Positions 1-4,476 of a stretch of DNA of 5,490 nt are shown one piece after another (the stretch's first letter is position 1; every line of letters starts with the position of its first letter). Under the pieces are notes generated by a model that ran no database searches, was not told where the DNA came from, and saw only the letters and a list, made by a program, of their open reading frames with translations. The position numbers and the translations under genes are program-made. The DNA is from Streptomyces lilacinus (GTDB taxonomy: Bacteria > Actinomycetota > Actinomycetes > Streptomycetales > Streptomycetaceae): contig KL569516.1 in assembly GCA_000715685.1 (NCBI GenBank), positions 3,720 through 9,209 on the forward strand, read 5' to 3'.

Positions 1-368
1 GCCTCAACCTCGTCGACGTCCGCTCCCCCGACGAGTTCAGCGGCAAGCTGCTCGCCCCGGCCCACCTGCCGCAGGAGCAGTCGCAGCGCCCCGGCCACGT
101 GCCGTCCGCGCGCAACATCCCCTGGTCGAAGTCGGCCAACGACGACGGCACGTTCAAGTCCGACAGCGAGCTCAAGGAGCTCTACGAGGGCGCGGGCGTG
201 GACCTCGCCAAGGACACCATCGCCTACTGCCGCATCGGCGAGCGCTCGGCGCACACGTGGTTCGTGCTGCACGAGTTGCTCGGGCAGTCCAACGTCCGCA
301 ACTACGACGGCTCCTGGACCGAATACGGCTCCCTCGTCGGCGTGCCGATCGAGCTCGGCGCCAACTGA
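1..368 (+). CDS. cysA: Thiosulfate sulfurtransferase (rhodanese), C-terminal part, 5' end outside window
   Basis: Seen: the frame is open from base 3 to a TGA at 366-368 and continues off the left edge, so only the last ~121 residues are present. This is the C-terminal, catalytic rhodanese domain. It opens with a [10 protein letters not shown] strand/loop typical of rhodanese folds. It then carries [11 protein letters not shown] and the active-site loop CRIGERS, whose Cys codon is at 228-230, and it ends with [18 protein letters not shown]. Family knowledge: this ending and the CRIGERS loop are those of actinobacterial two-domain thiosulfate sulfurtransferases (called CysA2/CysA3 in mycobacteria). 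They move sulfane sulfur from thiosulfate onto the active-site Cys as a persulfide and then to cyanide or a thiol acceptor, in the cytoplasm. The symbol cysA is also used for the sulfate-transport ATPase, which this is not. A DUF1416 gene starts 34 nt downstream, the same pairing as in mycobacteria. The methionine at 99 is internal and not a start. Confidence 0.93.
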   Translation, partial: LNLVDVRSPDEFSGKLLAPAHLPQEQSQRPGHVPSARNIPWSKSANDDGTFKSDSELKELYEGAGVDLAKDTIAYCRIGERSAHTWFVLHELLGQSNVRNYDGSWTEYGSLVGVPIELGAN

Positions 369-390
369 GCCCCTCGCACGTCAGCAACGG

Positions 391-396
391 AAAGGA
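391..396 (+). promoter_or_regulatory. Ribosome-binding site of the DUF1416 gene
   Basis: AAAGGA lies 6 nt before the ATG at 403. It is a clear Shine-Dalgarno sequence and, with the 34-nt gap to the upstream stop, supports translation from a shared mRNA with the sulfurtransferase. Confidence 0.75.
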
Positions 397-402
397 ACGC
401 AC

Positions 403-690
403 ATGTGTGGAGCACAGGCCGGCGGCCCCGACGCCTCGACCGTCAAGCCCGGTGAGACCACCATCCAGGGCTCGGTGACCCGCGACGGCGAGCCCGTCAC
501 CGGTTACGTCCGCCTGCTGGACAGCACCGGCGAGTTCACCGCCGAGGTGCCGACGTCCGCGACCGGGCAGTTCCGCTTCTACGCGGCCGAGGGCACCTGG
601 ACCGTCCGCGCCCTCGTGCCGGGCGGCAGCGCCGACCGCAAGGTCGTCGCCCAGAAGGGCGGGCTGACGGAGGTCGCCATCGCCGTCTGA
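403..690 (+). CDS. DUF1416 family protein (SseC-like), sulfurtransferase partner
   Basis: This is a 95-residue protein beginning MCGAQ. The rest reads as alternating beta strands and turns: IQGSVTRDGEPVTGYVRLL, then GEFTAEVPTSATGQFRFYA and EGTWTVRALVPGG. There is no signal peptide and no membrane segment. Family knowledge: this is DUF1416, known in Mycobacterium tuberculosis as SseC1/SseC2, encoded beside a CysA-type thiosulfate sulfurtransferase. Its biochemical role is not established. The pattern resembles a small carboxypeptidase-regulatory/transthyretin-like beta sandwich (inference). Cys at position 2 is also present in the mycobacterial proteins as I recall them. Methionine aminopeptidase would be expected to expose it as an N-terminal Cys. 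The gene sits 34 nt after the sulfurtransferase stop with its own RBS and no visible promoter, so the two probably form one operon. The hairpin at 725-774 would end the transcript. Confidence 0.9.
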   Translation: MCGAQAGGPDASTVKPGETTIQGSVTRDGEPVTGYVRLLDSTGEFTAEVPTSATGQFRFYAAEGTWTVRALVPGGSADRKVVAQKGGLTEVAIAV

Positions 691-724
691 GGCCGCTGTC
701 GCTCACTAAGACGGCCGAAAGGCC

Positions 725-774
725 CGAAGGGCCGCACCCCGGGGTTGGACGCCATGCGGGGGTGCGGCCCTTCG
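725..774. terminator. Strong GC-rich hairpin terminator after the DUF1416 gene
   Basis: A perfect 16-bp inverted repeat: arm 725-740 (CGAAGGGCCGCACCCC) pairs with 759-774 around an 18-nt loop. No T-run follows, as is usual for Streptomyces terminators. It begins 34 nt after the DUF1416 stop and ends 21 nt before the predicted -10 of the next gene, so it should insulate the two units. The symmetric stem could act in both directions. Confidence 0.82.
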
Positions 775-794
775 CGCTGCTCGCGGCCCGGTCG

Positions 795-800
795 TACCGT
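795..800 (+). promoter_or_regulatory. Predicted -10 element of the DUF3099 gene (leaderless geometry)
   Basis: TACCGT is a reasonable actinobacterial -10 hexamer and ends exactly 6 nt before the GTG at 807. No convincing -35 is visible; TTCGCG at 771-776 is only 18 nt upstream by position. Transcription would start at or next to the GTG, giving a leaderless mRNA. An alternative reading is that AAAGG at 801-805 is a Shine-Dalgarno, but it lies only 1 nt from the GTG, too close. Confidence 0.5.
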
Positions 801-806
801 AAAGGT

Positions 807-1094
807 GTGTACGAGCGGCGCAGGCACCTCTACTTCGCCATGATGGGCACCTGCATCTTCTTGTTCGTCCTGGCGTGGGCCGTCGTGCGCCTGTGGTCGG
901 TGCCGGCCGCGGTGGGACTGTGCCTGTTCGCCATGGTCATCCCACCGGTCGCCGCGATCGTGGCCAACCGGCGGGGTCCCGACGACCGCTGGTGGGACGA
1001 CCCGTCGGGCGACCCGAAGTCGGACGAGTGGTGGGACGAGCTGGACGGCAAGCGCCGCCCGGAGTCGCGCGACCCGTGGGGCCACGATCAGTAA
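807..1094 (+). CDS. DUF3099 family small membrane protein
   Basis: A 95-residue protein when started at the GTG at 807 (MYERRRHLYFAMMG). An in-frame ATG at 762 exists but lies inside the terminator stem and would add Arg-rich sequence not expected for the family, so I reject it. Seen: a basic N-terminus (Arg 4-6), a first transmembrane segment at about residues 9-29, a short Ser-Val-Pro turn, and a second segment at about 32-53 containing a PP pair. A hydrophilic tail follows with two Trp-Trp-Asp clusters in an acidic context, RWWDDPSGD (61-69) and EWWDELDG (74-81). By the positive-inside rule both ends should be cytoplasmic. Family knowledge: this is the DUF3099 pattern, widespread in actinobacteria, with no known function. 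It is convergent with the DsrE gene, 19 nt between stops. Confidence 0.88.
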   Translation: MYERRRHLYFAMMGTCIFLFVLAWAVVRLWSVPAAVGLCLFAMVIPPVAAIVANRRGPDDRWWDDPSGDPKSDEWWDELDGKRRPESRDPWGHDQ

Positions 1095-1113
1095 CTGCGA
1101 CTAGTGGACGCGA

Positions 1114-1479
1114 TCAGTAGACGAGCGCCTGCACGCCGTCCGCCATGGCCTCGCTCACGAAGACCTGCGCGCCCGCGATGCGCGCGCCCTCGATCAGGTC
1201 CTTCTCCTCGATGTCGCGACGCGCCGCGCACTGCGTGCACACCGTGATCATGCCGCCGCCCGCCTTGATCCCCTCGATCAGCTCCGGCAGCGGCGCCGCG
1301 TGCGGCAGCTCGAACTCCGCGGCCCGCCCCGGCAGCGCGAACCACGACGACTCCCCGGTCAGCCACAGCGACACCTCGATGCCGCTGGCCACCGCCACGG
1401 CCGCCACCGTGAACGCCTGCGAGCACCGCTCGGGCGCGTCCGCGCCCGCCGTCACCTTGATCACGAGCTTCTTCGCCAT
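1114..1479 (-). CDS. DsrE family protein (DsrE/DsrF-like sulfur carrier fold)
   Basis: A 121-residue cytoplasmic protein on the minus strand, start ATG at 1479, stop TGA at 1114-1116. Order of features: a first beta strand KKLVIKVTAGADAPERCSQAF with Cys19, a hydrophobic Ala/Val helix (about 22-33), the strand EVSLWLTGESSW, then a Gly-rich turn and VCTQCAARR with Cys81 and Cys84. It ends GAQVFVSEAMADGVQALVY. Family knowledge: DsrE-like proteins use a Cys placed after a beta strand in this region to carry persulfide sulfur, as in DsrE/TusD; many stand-alone actinobacterial members have no assigned role. The CxxC pair could be redox-active or persulfide-carrying (inference). Another rhodanese-type sulfur gene lies at the left edge of the window, but this gene is separately transcribed. 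There is no Shine-Dalgarno in the 6 nt before ATG; a -10-like TAGAGT sits there instead, suggesting a leaderless mRNA. Confidence 0.88.
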   Translation of the reverse strand: MAKKLVIKVTAGADAPERCSQAFTVAAVAVASGIEVSLWLTGESSWFALPGRAAEFELPHAAPLPELIEGIKAGGGMITVCTQCAARRDIEEKDLIEGARIAGAQVFVSEAMADGVQALVY

Positions 1480-1485
1480 GCGATC

Positions 1486-1491
1486 ACTCTA
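1486..1491 (-). promoter_or_regulatory. Predicted -10 element of the dsrE-like gene (leaderless geometry)
   Basis: On the minus strand TAGAGT is followed by GATCGC and then the ATG, again a 6-nt gap. GATCGC has no complementarity to the 16S 3' end, so initiation on a leaderless transcript is the simplest reading. No clear TTGAC-type -35 is seen 17-18 nt upstream. Confidence 0.5.
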
Positions 1492-1554
1492 GGTCGTCCC
1501 CCGGGGCCGGCACAGGACGATCAACCTCACAGCGCCGCTCGCGGCACGTCGGAC

Positions 1555-1560
1555 TAGACT
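1555..1560 (+). promoter_or_regulatory. Predicted -10 element for the small-peptide/nitrobindin-like operon
   Basis: TAGACT matches the TAnnnT actinobacterial -10 consensus and lies 51 nt before the GTG at 1612, predicting a start near 1567 and a leader of about 45 nt containing a normal Shine-Dalgarno. No good -35 is visible. It is 64 nt from the opposing dsrE -10, so the two genes are divergently transcribed from this interval (1480-1611). Confidence 0.45.
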
Positions 1561-1611
1561 CGTCCCCGCTACGTACACGTACCACCCCCACTACGACCGA
1601 GGAGCGCGCTC

Positions 1612-1713
1612 GTGCTTGAAGGCTTCTTCACCACCCTGCTGGTACTGGTCGCCGTCGGCGTTCTCGCCTTCGTGGGCCTGACCTGGAAGAAGCTGTACCA
1701 GGGCCAGCGCTGA
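1612..1713 (+). CDS. Small single-span membrane protein, 33 residues
   Basis: A short frame: GTG at 1612, TGA at 1711-1713, preceded by AGGAG at 1600-1604 with a 7-nt spacer, a strong ribosome-binding site. The peptide starts MLEGFF. A hydrophobic stretch rich in Leu, Val, Ala and Gly covers about residues 5-24 and is long enough for one transmembrane helix. It ends in a short basic tail, TWKKLYQGQR. The charge pattern predicts an outside N-terminus and cytoplasmic C-terminus, or a membrane-anchored subunit. Every synonymous choice but two (CTT at codon 2 and GTT) follows the G/C-ending habit of the neighbours, supporting real coding. I recognise no named family. The nitrobindin-like gene starts 37 nt after its stop with only a weak RBS of its own, so the pair is probably one transcript, and the peptide could partner that protein (inference). 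Confidence 0.72.
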   Translation: MLEGFFTTLLVLVAVGVLAFVGLTWKKLYQGQR

Positions 1714-1750
1714 CCCCTTTGTCCGCACCCTCAACAGATCGCCTGAGCTC

Positions 1751-2341
1751 ATGATCGAGATCCCGTCCGACCTTCACCCCGACCTCGTGCCCCTGGCCTT
1801 CCTCCTCGGCAGGTGGGAGGGCGCCGGCGTCTTCGACTTCCCCGGTGCCGAGAAGTGCAACTTCGGCCAGGAAGTCGTCTTCAGCCACGACGGCCGCGAC
1901 TTCCTCGAGTACGTCTCGCGCTCCTGGGTGCTGGACTCCGAGGGCAAGCCGGCTCAGCCGCTGGAGACGGAGAGCGGCTACTGGCGCATCGACAAGAACC
2001 GCAAGGTCGAGATCGTCATGATCCGCGACCAGGGCGTCGTCGAGGTCTGGTACGGCGAGCTGGCCGACCAGAAGCCGCAGATCGACCTGGCCACGGACGC
2101 GGTCGCCCGCACCGCCGCCGCCGGCCCGTACTCGGGCGGCAAGCGCCTGTACGGCTACGTCAAGGGCGACCTGATGTGGGTCGGCGAGAAGGCCACCCCC
2201 GAGGTGCCGCTGCGCCCGTACATGTCCGCGCAGCTGAAGAAGGTCCCGGACGACCTGCAGGAGTGGGCGCGCAACCTCCCCGAGGACCTGCCCGACGGCG
2301 TCTCCTTCTTCAACCCCGACGGCACGCCCTACAACCCGTAG
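1751..2341 (+). CDS. Ferric nitrobindin-like protein (FABP family), haem-ligand His missing
   Basis: A 196-residue cytoplasmic protein. Seen: the nitrobindin signature G-x-W-x-G-x-G at residues 20-26 (GRWEGAG) after PLAFLLG. Alternating beta strands follow, as expected of a lipocalin-like barrel: QEVVFSHDG, FLEYVSRSW, ESGYWRIDK, KVEIVMIRDQGVVEVWYGEL, KRLYGYVKGDLMWVGE. The C-terminal strand region is PLRPYMSAQLKKV. A tail of about 30 residues is rich in Asp, Pro and Asn. Family knowledge: true nitrobindins (e.g. mycobacterial Rv2717c) bind ferric haem through a His in this last barrel segment and isomerise peroxynitrite to nitrate. Here the only His residues are 9 and 46, and Tyr157 lies about where the ligand is expected. 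Streptomyces homologues are known to lack that His. The ligand is therefore uncertain: haem through another residue, a fatty acid or another hydrophobic molecule. Start chosen as the ATG at 1751 (MIEIPSDLHPDL), with only a weak GAG upstream. Confidence 0.9.
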   Translation: MIEIPSDLHPDLVPLAFLLGRWEGAGVFDFPGAEKCNFGQEVVFSHDGRDFLEYVSRSWVLDSEGKPAQPLETESGYWRIDKNRKVEIVMIRDQGVVEVWYGELADQKPQIDLATDAVARTAAAGPYSGGKRLYGYVKGDLMWVGEKATPEVPLRPYMSAQLKKVPDDLQEWARNLPEDLPDGVSFFNPDGTPYNP

Positions 2342-2420
2342 GCGCCCCTGTTCGTCCCGCAGTGCCCCCCGGGGGAAGTTCCGAAGGACCGGCCCGGCCT
2401 CCCGGGGGCCCGACGCTGCC

Positions 2421-2426
2421 TAGACT
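2421..2426 (+). promoter_or_regulatory. Predicted -10 element of nur (leaderless geometry)
   Basis: TAGACT followed by GGGGGC and the GTG start at 2433. The six-base gap predicts transcription beginning at the first GTG. The G-run ends 1 nt from the start codon, too close to work as a Shine-Dalgarno. No Nur-box-like palindrome (TTGCAA-type half-sites) is visible around it, so autoregulation is not evident. Confidence 0.55.
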
Positions 2427-2432
2427 GGGGGC

Positions 2433-2882
2433 GTGGTGGACACCGACTGGCAGAGCGACCTCCGTAAGCGCGGCTACCGGCTGACCCCCCAGCGCCAGCT
2501 CGTCCTGGAGGCGGTGGATCGGCTCGAGCACGCCACCCCGGACGACATCCTCACGGAGGTCCGCAAGACGGCGGGCGGGGTGAACATCTCGACCGTCTAC
2601 CGGACGCTGGAGCTGCTGGAGGAGCTCGGGCTGGTCAGCCATGCCCACCTCGGGCACGGCGCGCCCACGTACCACCTCGCGGACCGGCACGACCACATAC
2701 ACCTCGTCTGTCGGGACTGCACGGACGTCATCGAGGCCGATCTGTCGGTCGCCGCGGACTTCACGGCGAAGCTGCGCGAGGACTTCGGCTTCGACACGGA
2801 CATGAAGCACTTCGCGATCTTCGGCCGCTGTTCCGGCTGCTCCTCGAAGGGATCGCCGAAGGCTCGGCCGAAGGCGCCTTAG
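2433..2882 (+). CDS. nur: Nickel-responsive Fur-family repressor Nur
   Basis: A 149-residue Fur-family regulator. Residues 10-80 form the winged helix: LRKRGYRLTPQRQLVLEAV, then STVYRTLELLEELGLV as recognition helix and wing. The dimerisation/metal domain follows. Family knowledge: in Streptomyces coelicolor Nur a nickel site uses His33, His86, His88 and His90, and a second metal site uses His70, His72 and His126. All seven are present here at the same numbers, with RHDHIHLVCRDC at 85-96. Two CxxC pairs (93/96 and 133/136) are also present. Near-identity to Nur across the DNA-binding and metal regions separates it from Zur, FurA and CatR paralogues. Nickel-bound Nur represses nickel uptake genes and sodF and so indirectly favours the Ni-type SodN; neither target is in this window. 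GTG at 2433 is directly followed by another GTG, so the start could be one codon later. The basic Lys/Pro tail after residue 138 is likely unstructured. Confidence 0.88.
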   Translation: MVDTDWQSDLRKRGYRLTPQRQLVLEAVDRLEHATPDDILTEVRKTAGGVNISTVYRTLELLEELGLVSHAHLGHGAPTYHLADRHDHIHLVCRDCTDVIEADLSVAADFTAKLREDFGFDTDMKHFAIFGRCSGCSSKGSPKARPKAP

Positions 2883-2885
2883 GCT
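2880..2885 (+). promoter_or_regulatory. Predicted -10 element of ygfZ overlapping the nur stop codon
   Basis: TAGGCT, then GGGGGC, then ATG at 2892. The first three bases (2880-2882) are also the TAG stop of nur. Together with the start codon the module is TAGGCTGGGGGCATG, 13 of 15 bases identical to the one in front of nur. It implies that ygfZ has its own leaderless transcript as well as possible read-through from nur. Confidence 0.52.
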
Positions 2886-2891
2886 GGGGGC

Positions 2892-3872
2892 ATGCTGCCT
2901 CAAACGACCAGCCCGCTGCTGTCGCTGCCCGGCGCCGTCCCCGCCGAGAGCCCCGACGAAGGCGTCGCCGCGCACTACGGCGACCCGTTCCGCGAGCAGC
3001 GCGCGCTCGCGTCCGGGACCGGTTTCGTGGACCTCTCGCACCGCGGTGTCGTCACCGTCACCGGCGCCGACCGGCTGAGCTGGCTGCACCTGCTCCTCAC
3101 CCAGCACGTCAGCGAGCTCCCGCCCGGGCAGGCGACCGAGGCGCTGATCCTCTCCCCGCACGGCCACATCGAGCACGCGCTCTCCCTCGTCGACGACGGG
3201 GAGACGACCTGGGCCCACGTCGAGCCCGGCACCCAGGAGGCGCTGATCGCCTACCTGGAGAGCATGAAGTTCTTCTACAAGGTCGACGTCGCCGACCGGA
3301 CGGGCGACGTCGCCGTCGTGCACGTGCCGGCCGGCTCGATCGCGGAGGCCCCCGAGGACGCCGTGGTGCGGGAGACGGCCCACGGCCGGGACCTGTTCCT
3401 GCCGCGCGAGCGGCTCGCGGACTTCGCCGCCGCGCACGGCCCGGCGGCCGGCGTCCTGGCCCACGAGGCGCTGCGCGTCGAGGCCCACCGGCCGCGGCTC
3501 GGCCGGGAGACCGACCACCGCACGATCCCCCACGAGCTGGGCCTGATCGGCGTGGCCGTCCACCTGCAGAAGGGCTGCTACCGCGGCCAGGAGACGGTCG
3601 CCCGCGTCCACAACCTGGGGAAGCCCCCGCGCCGCCTGGTCTTCCTGCACCTGGACGGCAGCGAGGTGACGCTGCCCGCGCACGGCGCCCCGGTCCGCCT
3701 CGCCGCGGACGGCCCGGAGGGCCGCCAGCTGGGCTTCGTGACCACGTCCGCCCGCCACTTCGAGCTCGGGCCGATCGCGCTGGCGCTCGTCAAGCGCAAC
3801 GTGCCGGTGGACGCGCCGCTGCTGGTCGGCGAGGGCACGGCGGCCTCGCAGGAGGTCGTGGTCGAGCCGTAG
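2892..3872 (+). CDS. ygfZ: YgfZ/GcvT-like tetrahydrofolate-binding Fe-S cluster protein
   Basis: A 326-residue cytoplasmic protein with the GcvT-like layout. The N-terminal part has FVDLSHRGVVTVTGADRL and LLLTQHVSEL. A middle part has LILSPHGHIEHAL. The diagnostic YgfZ signature K-G-C-Y-x-G-Q-E occupies residues 227-234, followed by TVARVHNLGKPPRRLV. A C-terminal barrel-like segment begins at about residue 247. Family knowledge: the Cys in this signature (Cys229 here) is the conserved residue of YgfZ/IBA57 proteins, which bind tetrahydrofolate and help assemble or repair certain [4Fe-4S] enzymes. It is distinguished from GcvT, the glycine-cleavage T-protein, by this motif and its shorter length. 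It lies 9 nt after nur in the same direction but has its own predicted -10. ATG at 2892 was chosen because it fits the leaderless module and gives the usual family length. The last seven codons are tandemly duplicated just past the stop. Confidence 0.9.
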   Translation: MLPQTTSPLLSLPGAVPAESPDEGVAAHYGDPFREQRALASGTGFVDLSHRGVVTVTGADRLSWLHLLLTQHVSELPPGQATEALILSPHGHIEHALSLVDDGETTWAHVEPGTQEALIAYLESMKFFYKVDVADRTGDVAVVHVPAGSIAEAPEDAVVRETAHGRDLFLPRERLADFAAAHGPAAGVLAHEALRVEAHRPRLGRETDHRTIPHELGLIGVAVHLQKGCYRGQETVARVHNLGKPPRRLVFLHLDGSEVTLPAHGAPVRLAADGPEGRQLGFVTTSARHFELGPIALALVKRNVPVDAPLLVGEGTAASQEVVVEP

Positions 3873-3894
3873 GAGCTCGTGGTCGAGCCGTAGG
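3853..3894 (+). repeat. 21-bp tandem duplication spanning the ygfZ stop codon
   Basis: Two adjacent 21-bp units, 3853-3873 and 3874-3894, match at 20 of 21 positions (G versus C at the third base). Each contains a TAG in the ygfZ frame, so the second copy reads ELVVEP-stop after the real EVVVEP-stop. It fills nearly all of the 25-nt gap between ygfZ and the convergent dtd. The near-identity suggests a recent slippage duplication. Confidence 0.9.
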
Positions 3895-3897
3895 GCC

Positions 3898-4323
3898 TCA
3901 GACCTCGACCAGCACCGTGAACGGGCCGTTGTTCGTGAGCGAGACCTTCATGTCCGCTCCGAAGCGGCCCGTCTCCACGTGCGCCCCCAGCGCGCGGAGC
4001 TGCGCGACGACCTCGTCGACGAGGGGCTCGGCCACCGGCCCCGGCGCGGCGGCGTTCCACGTGGGGCGACGACCCTTGCGCGCGTCACCGTAGAGAGTGA
4101 ACTGCGAGATCACCAGCAAGGGTGCGCCGATGTCCGAGCACGACTTCTCGTCCGCCAGGATCCGCAGCGACCACAGCTTCCGGGCCAGCTGCGCACAGCG
4201 CTCCGGCGTGTCGTCGTGGGTGACCCCGACCAGCACGCACAGCCCCTCGCCGACGATCTCGCCGACGACCTGTCCGTCCACGGCGACGCTCGCCCCGTCC
4301 ACCCTCTGCACCACTGCACGCAT
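3898..4323 (-). CDS. dtd: D-aminoacyl-tRNA deacylase
   Basis: A 141-residue cytoplasmic enzyme on the minus strand. Family motifs in order: [13 protein letters not shown] at the N-terminus; [15 protein letters not shown] at 73-87, the conserved SQFTL-KG-RP block that includes the catalytic-site Thr; GRFGADM at 119-125; and NNGPFT at 131-136 with the Gly-Pro pair (133-134) that reads substrate chirality through a cis peptide bond. Family knowledge: Dtd hydrolyses D-amino acids, and also glycine, wrongly attached to tRNA, excluding L-aminoacyl-tRNA by backbone recognition. Length is at the short end of the normal 140-150. Start: the ATG at 4323 gives the family N-terminus, but an in-frame ATG at 4332 (MVRMRAVV) has AGGG 4 nt before it, whereas the same AGGG is 13 nt from 4323, so the longer form may be the translated one. 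It is convergent with ygfZ and divergent from rsiG, so it is its own transcription unit. Confidence 0.93.
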   Translation of the reverse strand: MRAVVQRVDGASVAVDGQVVGEIVGEGLCVLVGVTHDDTPERCAQLARKLWSLRILADEKSCSDIGAPLLVISQFTLYGDARKGRRPTWNAAAPGPVAEPLVDEVVAQLRALGAHVETGRFGADMKVSLTNNGPFTVLVEV

Positions 4324-4476
4324 ACGGACCATGATGCCCTGCGCCCATTCAGGGCCGTTCGGGTGGAGAGACCCTGCGCCCGGGGCGCACCGAATGGCAC
4401 GATGCGTGCAGGCGGTGTCTTTTGCGGGCAACGGCACTGTGATCCGGCCGCGCACCGCCCGAGGGGACGGAACCGC
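4324..4476. promoter_or_regulatory. Shared divergent promoter region between dtd and rsiG
   Basis: This 153-nt interval must hold the promoters of both divergent genes. Seen: a 10-bp direct repeat CCCTGCGCCC at 4337-4346 and 4372-4381 (35 bp apart); a small palindrome TTGC-GG-GCAA at 4422-4431; a 6-bp inverted pair CCATTC (4345-4350) / GAATGG (4392-4397); and a G-rich ribosome-binding site GAGGGG at 4461-4466, 10 nt before the rsiG ATG. TGTGAT at 4438-4443 is a weak -10 candidate for rsiG. I cannot place either promoter confidently and see no clear BldD-type palindrome. Confidence 0.4.

Noticed and set aside
762..806. An upstream ATG start for the DUF3099 gene
   Set aside because: The ATG lies in the right arm of the terminator hairpin, and the extra residues break the short basic N-terminus before the first membrane segment.
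1085..1119. A 9-bp direct repeat CGATCAGTA at 1085-1093 and 1111-1119 between the convergent DUF3099 and dsrE-like genes
   Set aside because: It is short, overlaps coding ends on both sides and has no inverted symmetry; likely chance.
1145..1492. A 115-codon plus-strand frame opposite the dsrE-like gene
   Set aside because: Ser/Ala/Pro-rich antisense shadow of a recognisable DsrE protein, with no RBS and no domain.
2365..2410. Possible terminator between the nitrobindin-like gene and nur
   Set aside because: The C/G runs allow only short, bulged stems (about 5 bp at 2391-2395/2406-2410), so I cannot support a terminator call.
2310..3758. A 482-codon open frame on the minus strand opposite nur and ygfZ
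   Set aside because: It is the complement of two genes with clear family motifs. Its translation is a low-complexity Arg/Gly/Val-rich text with no recognisable domain, the usual artefact of high-G+C coding DNA.
4422..4431. TTGC-GG-GCAA as a possible Nur operator
   Set aside because: The half-sites resemble Nur-box ends but the spacing is far too short for the TTGCAA-N5-TTGCAA arrangement of known Nur boxes.
3979..4476. Upstream extension of the rsiG frame across dtd
   Set aside because: This part is antisense to the conserved Dtd motifs, and its composition changes abruptly at the ATG at 4477, which has a G-rich RBS.
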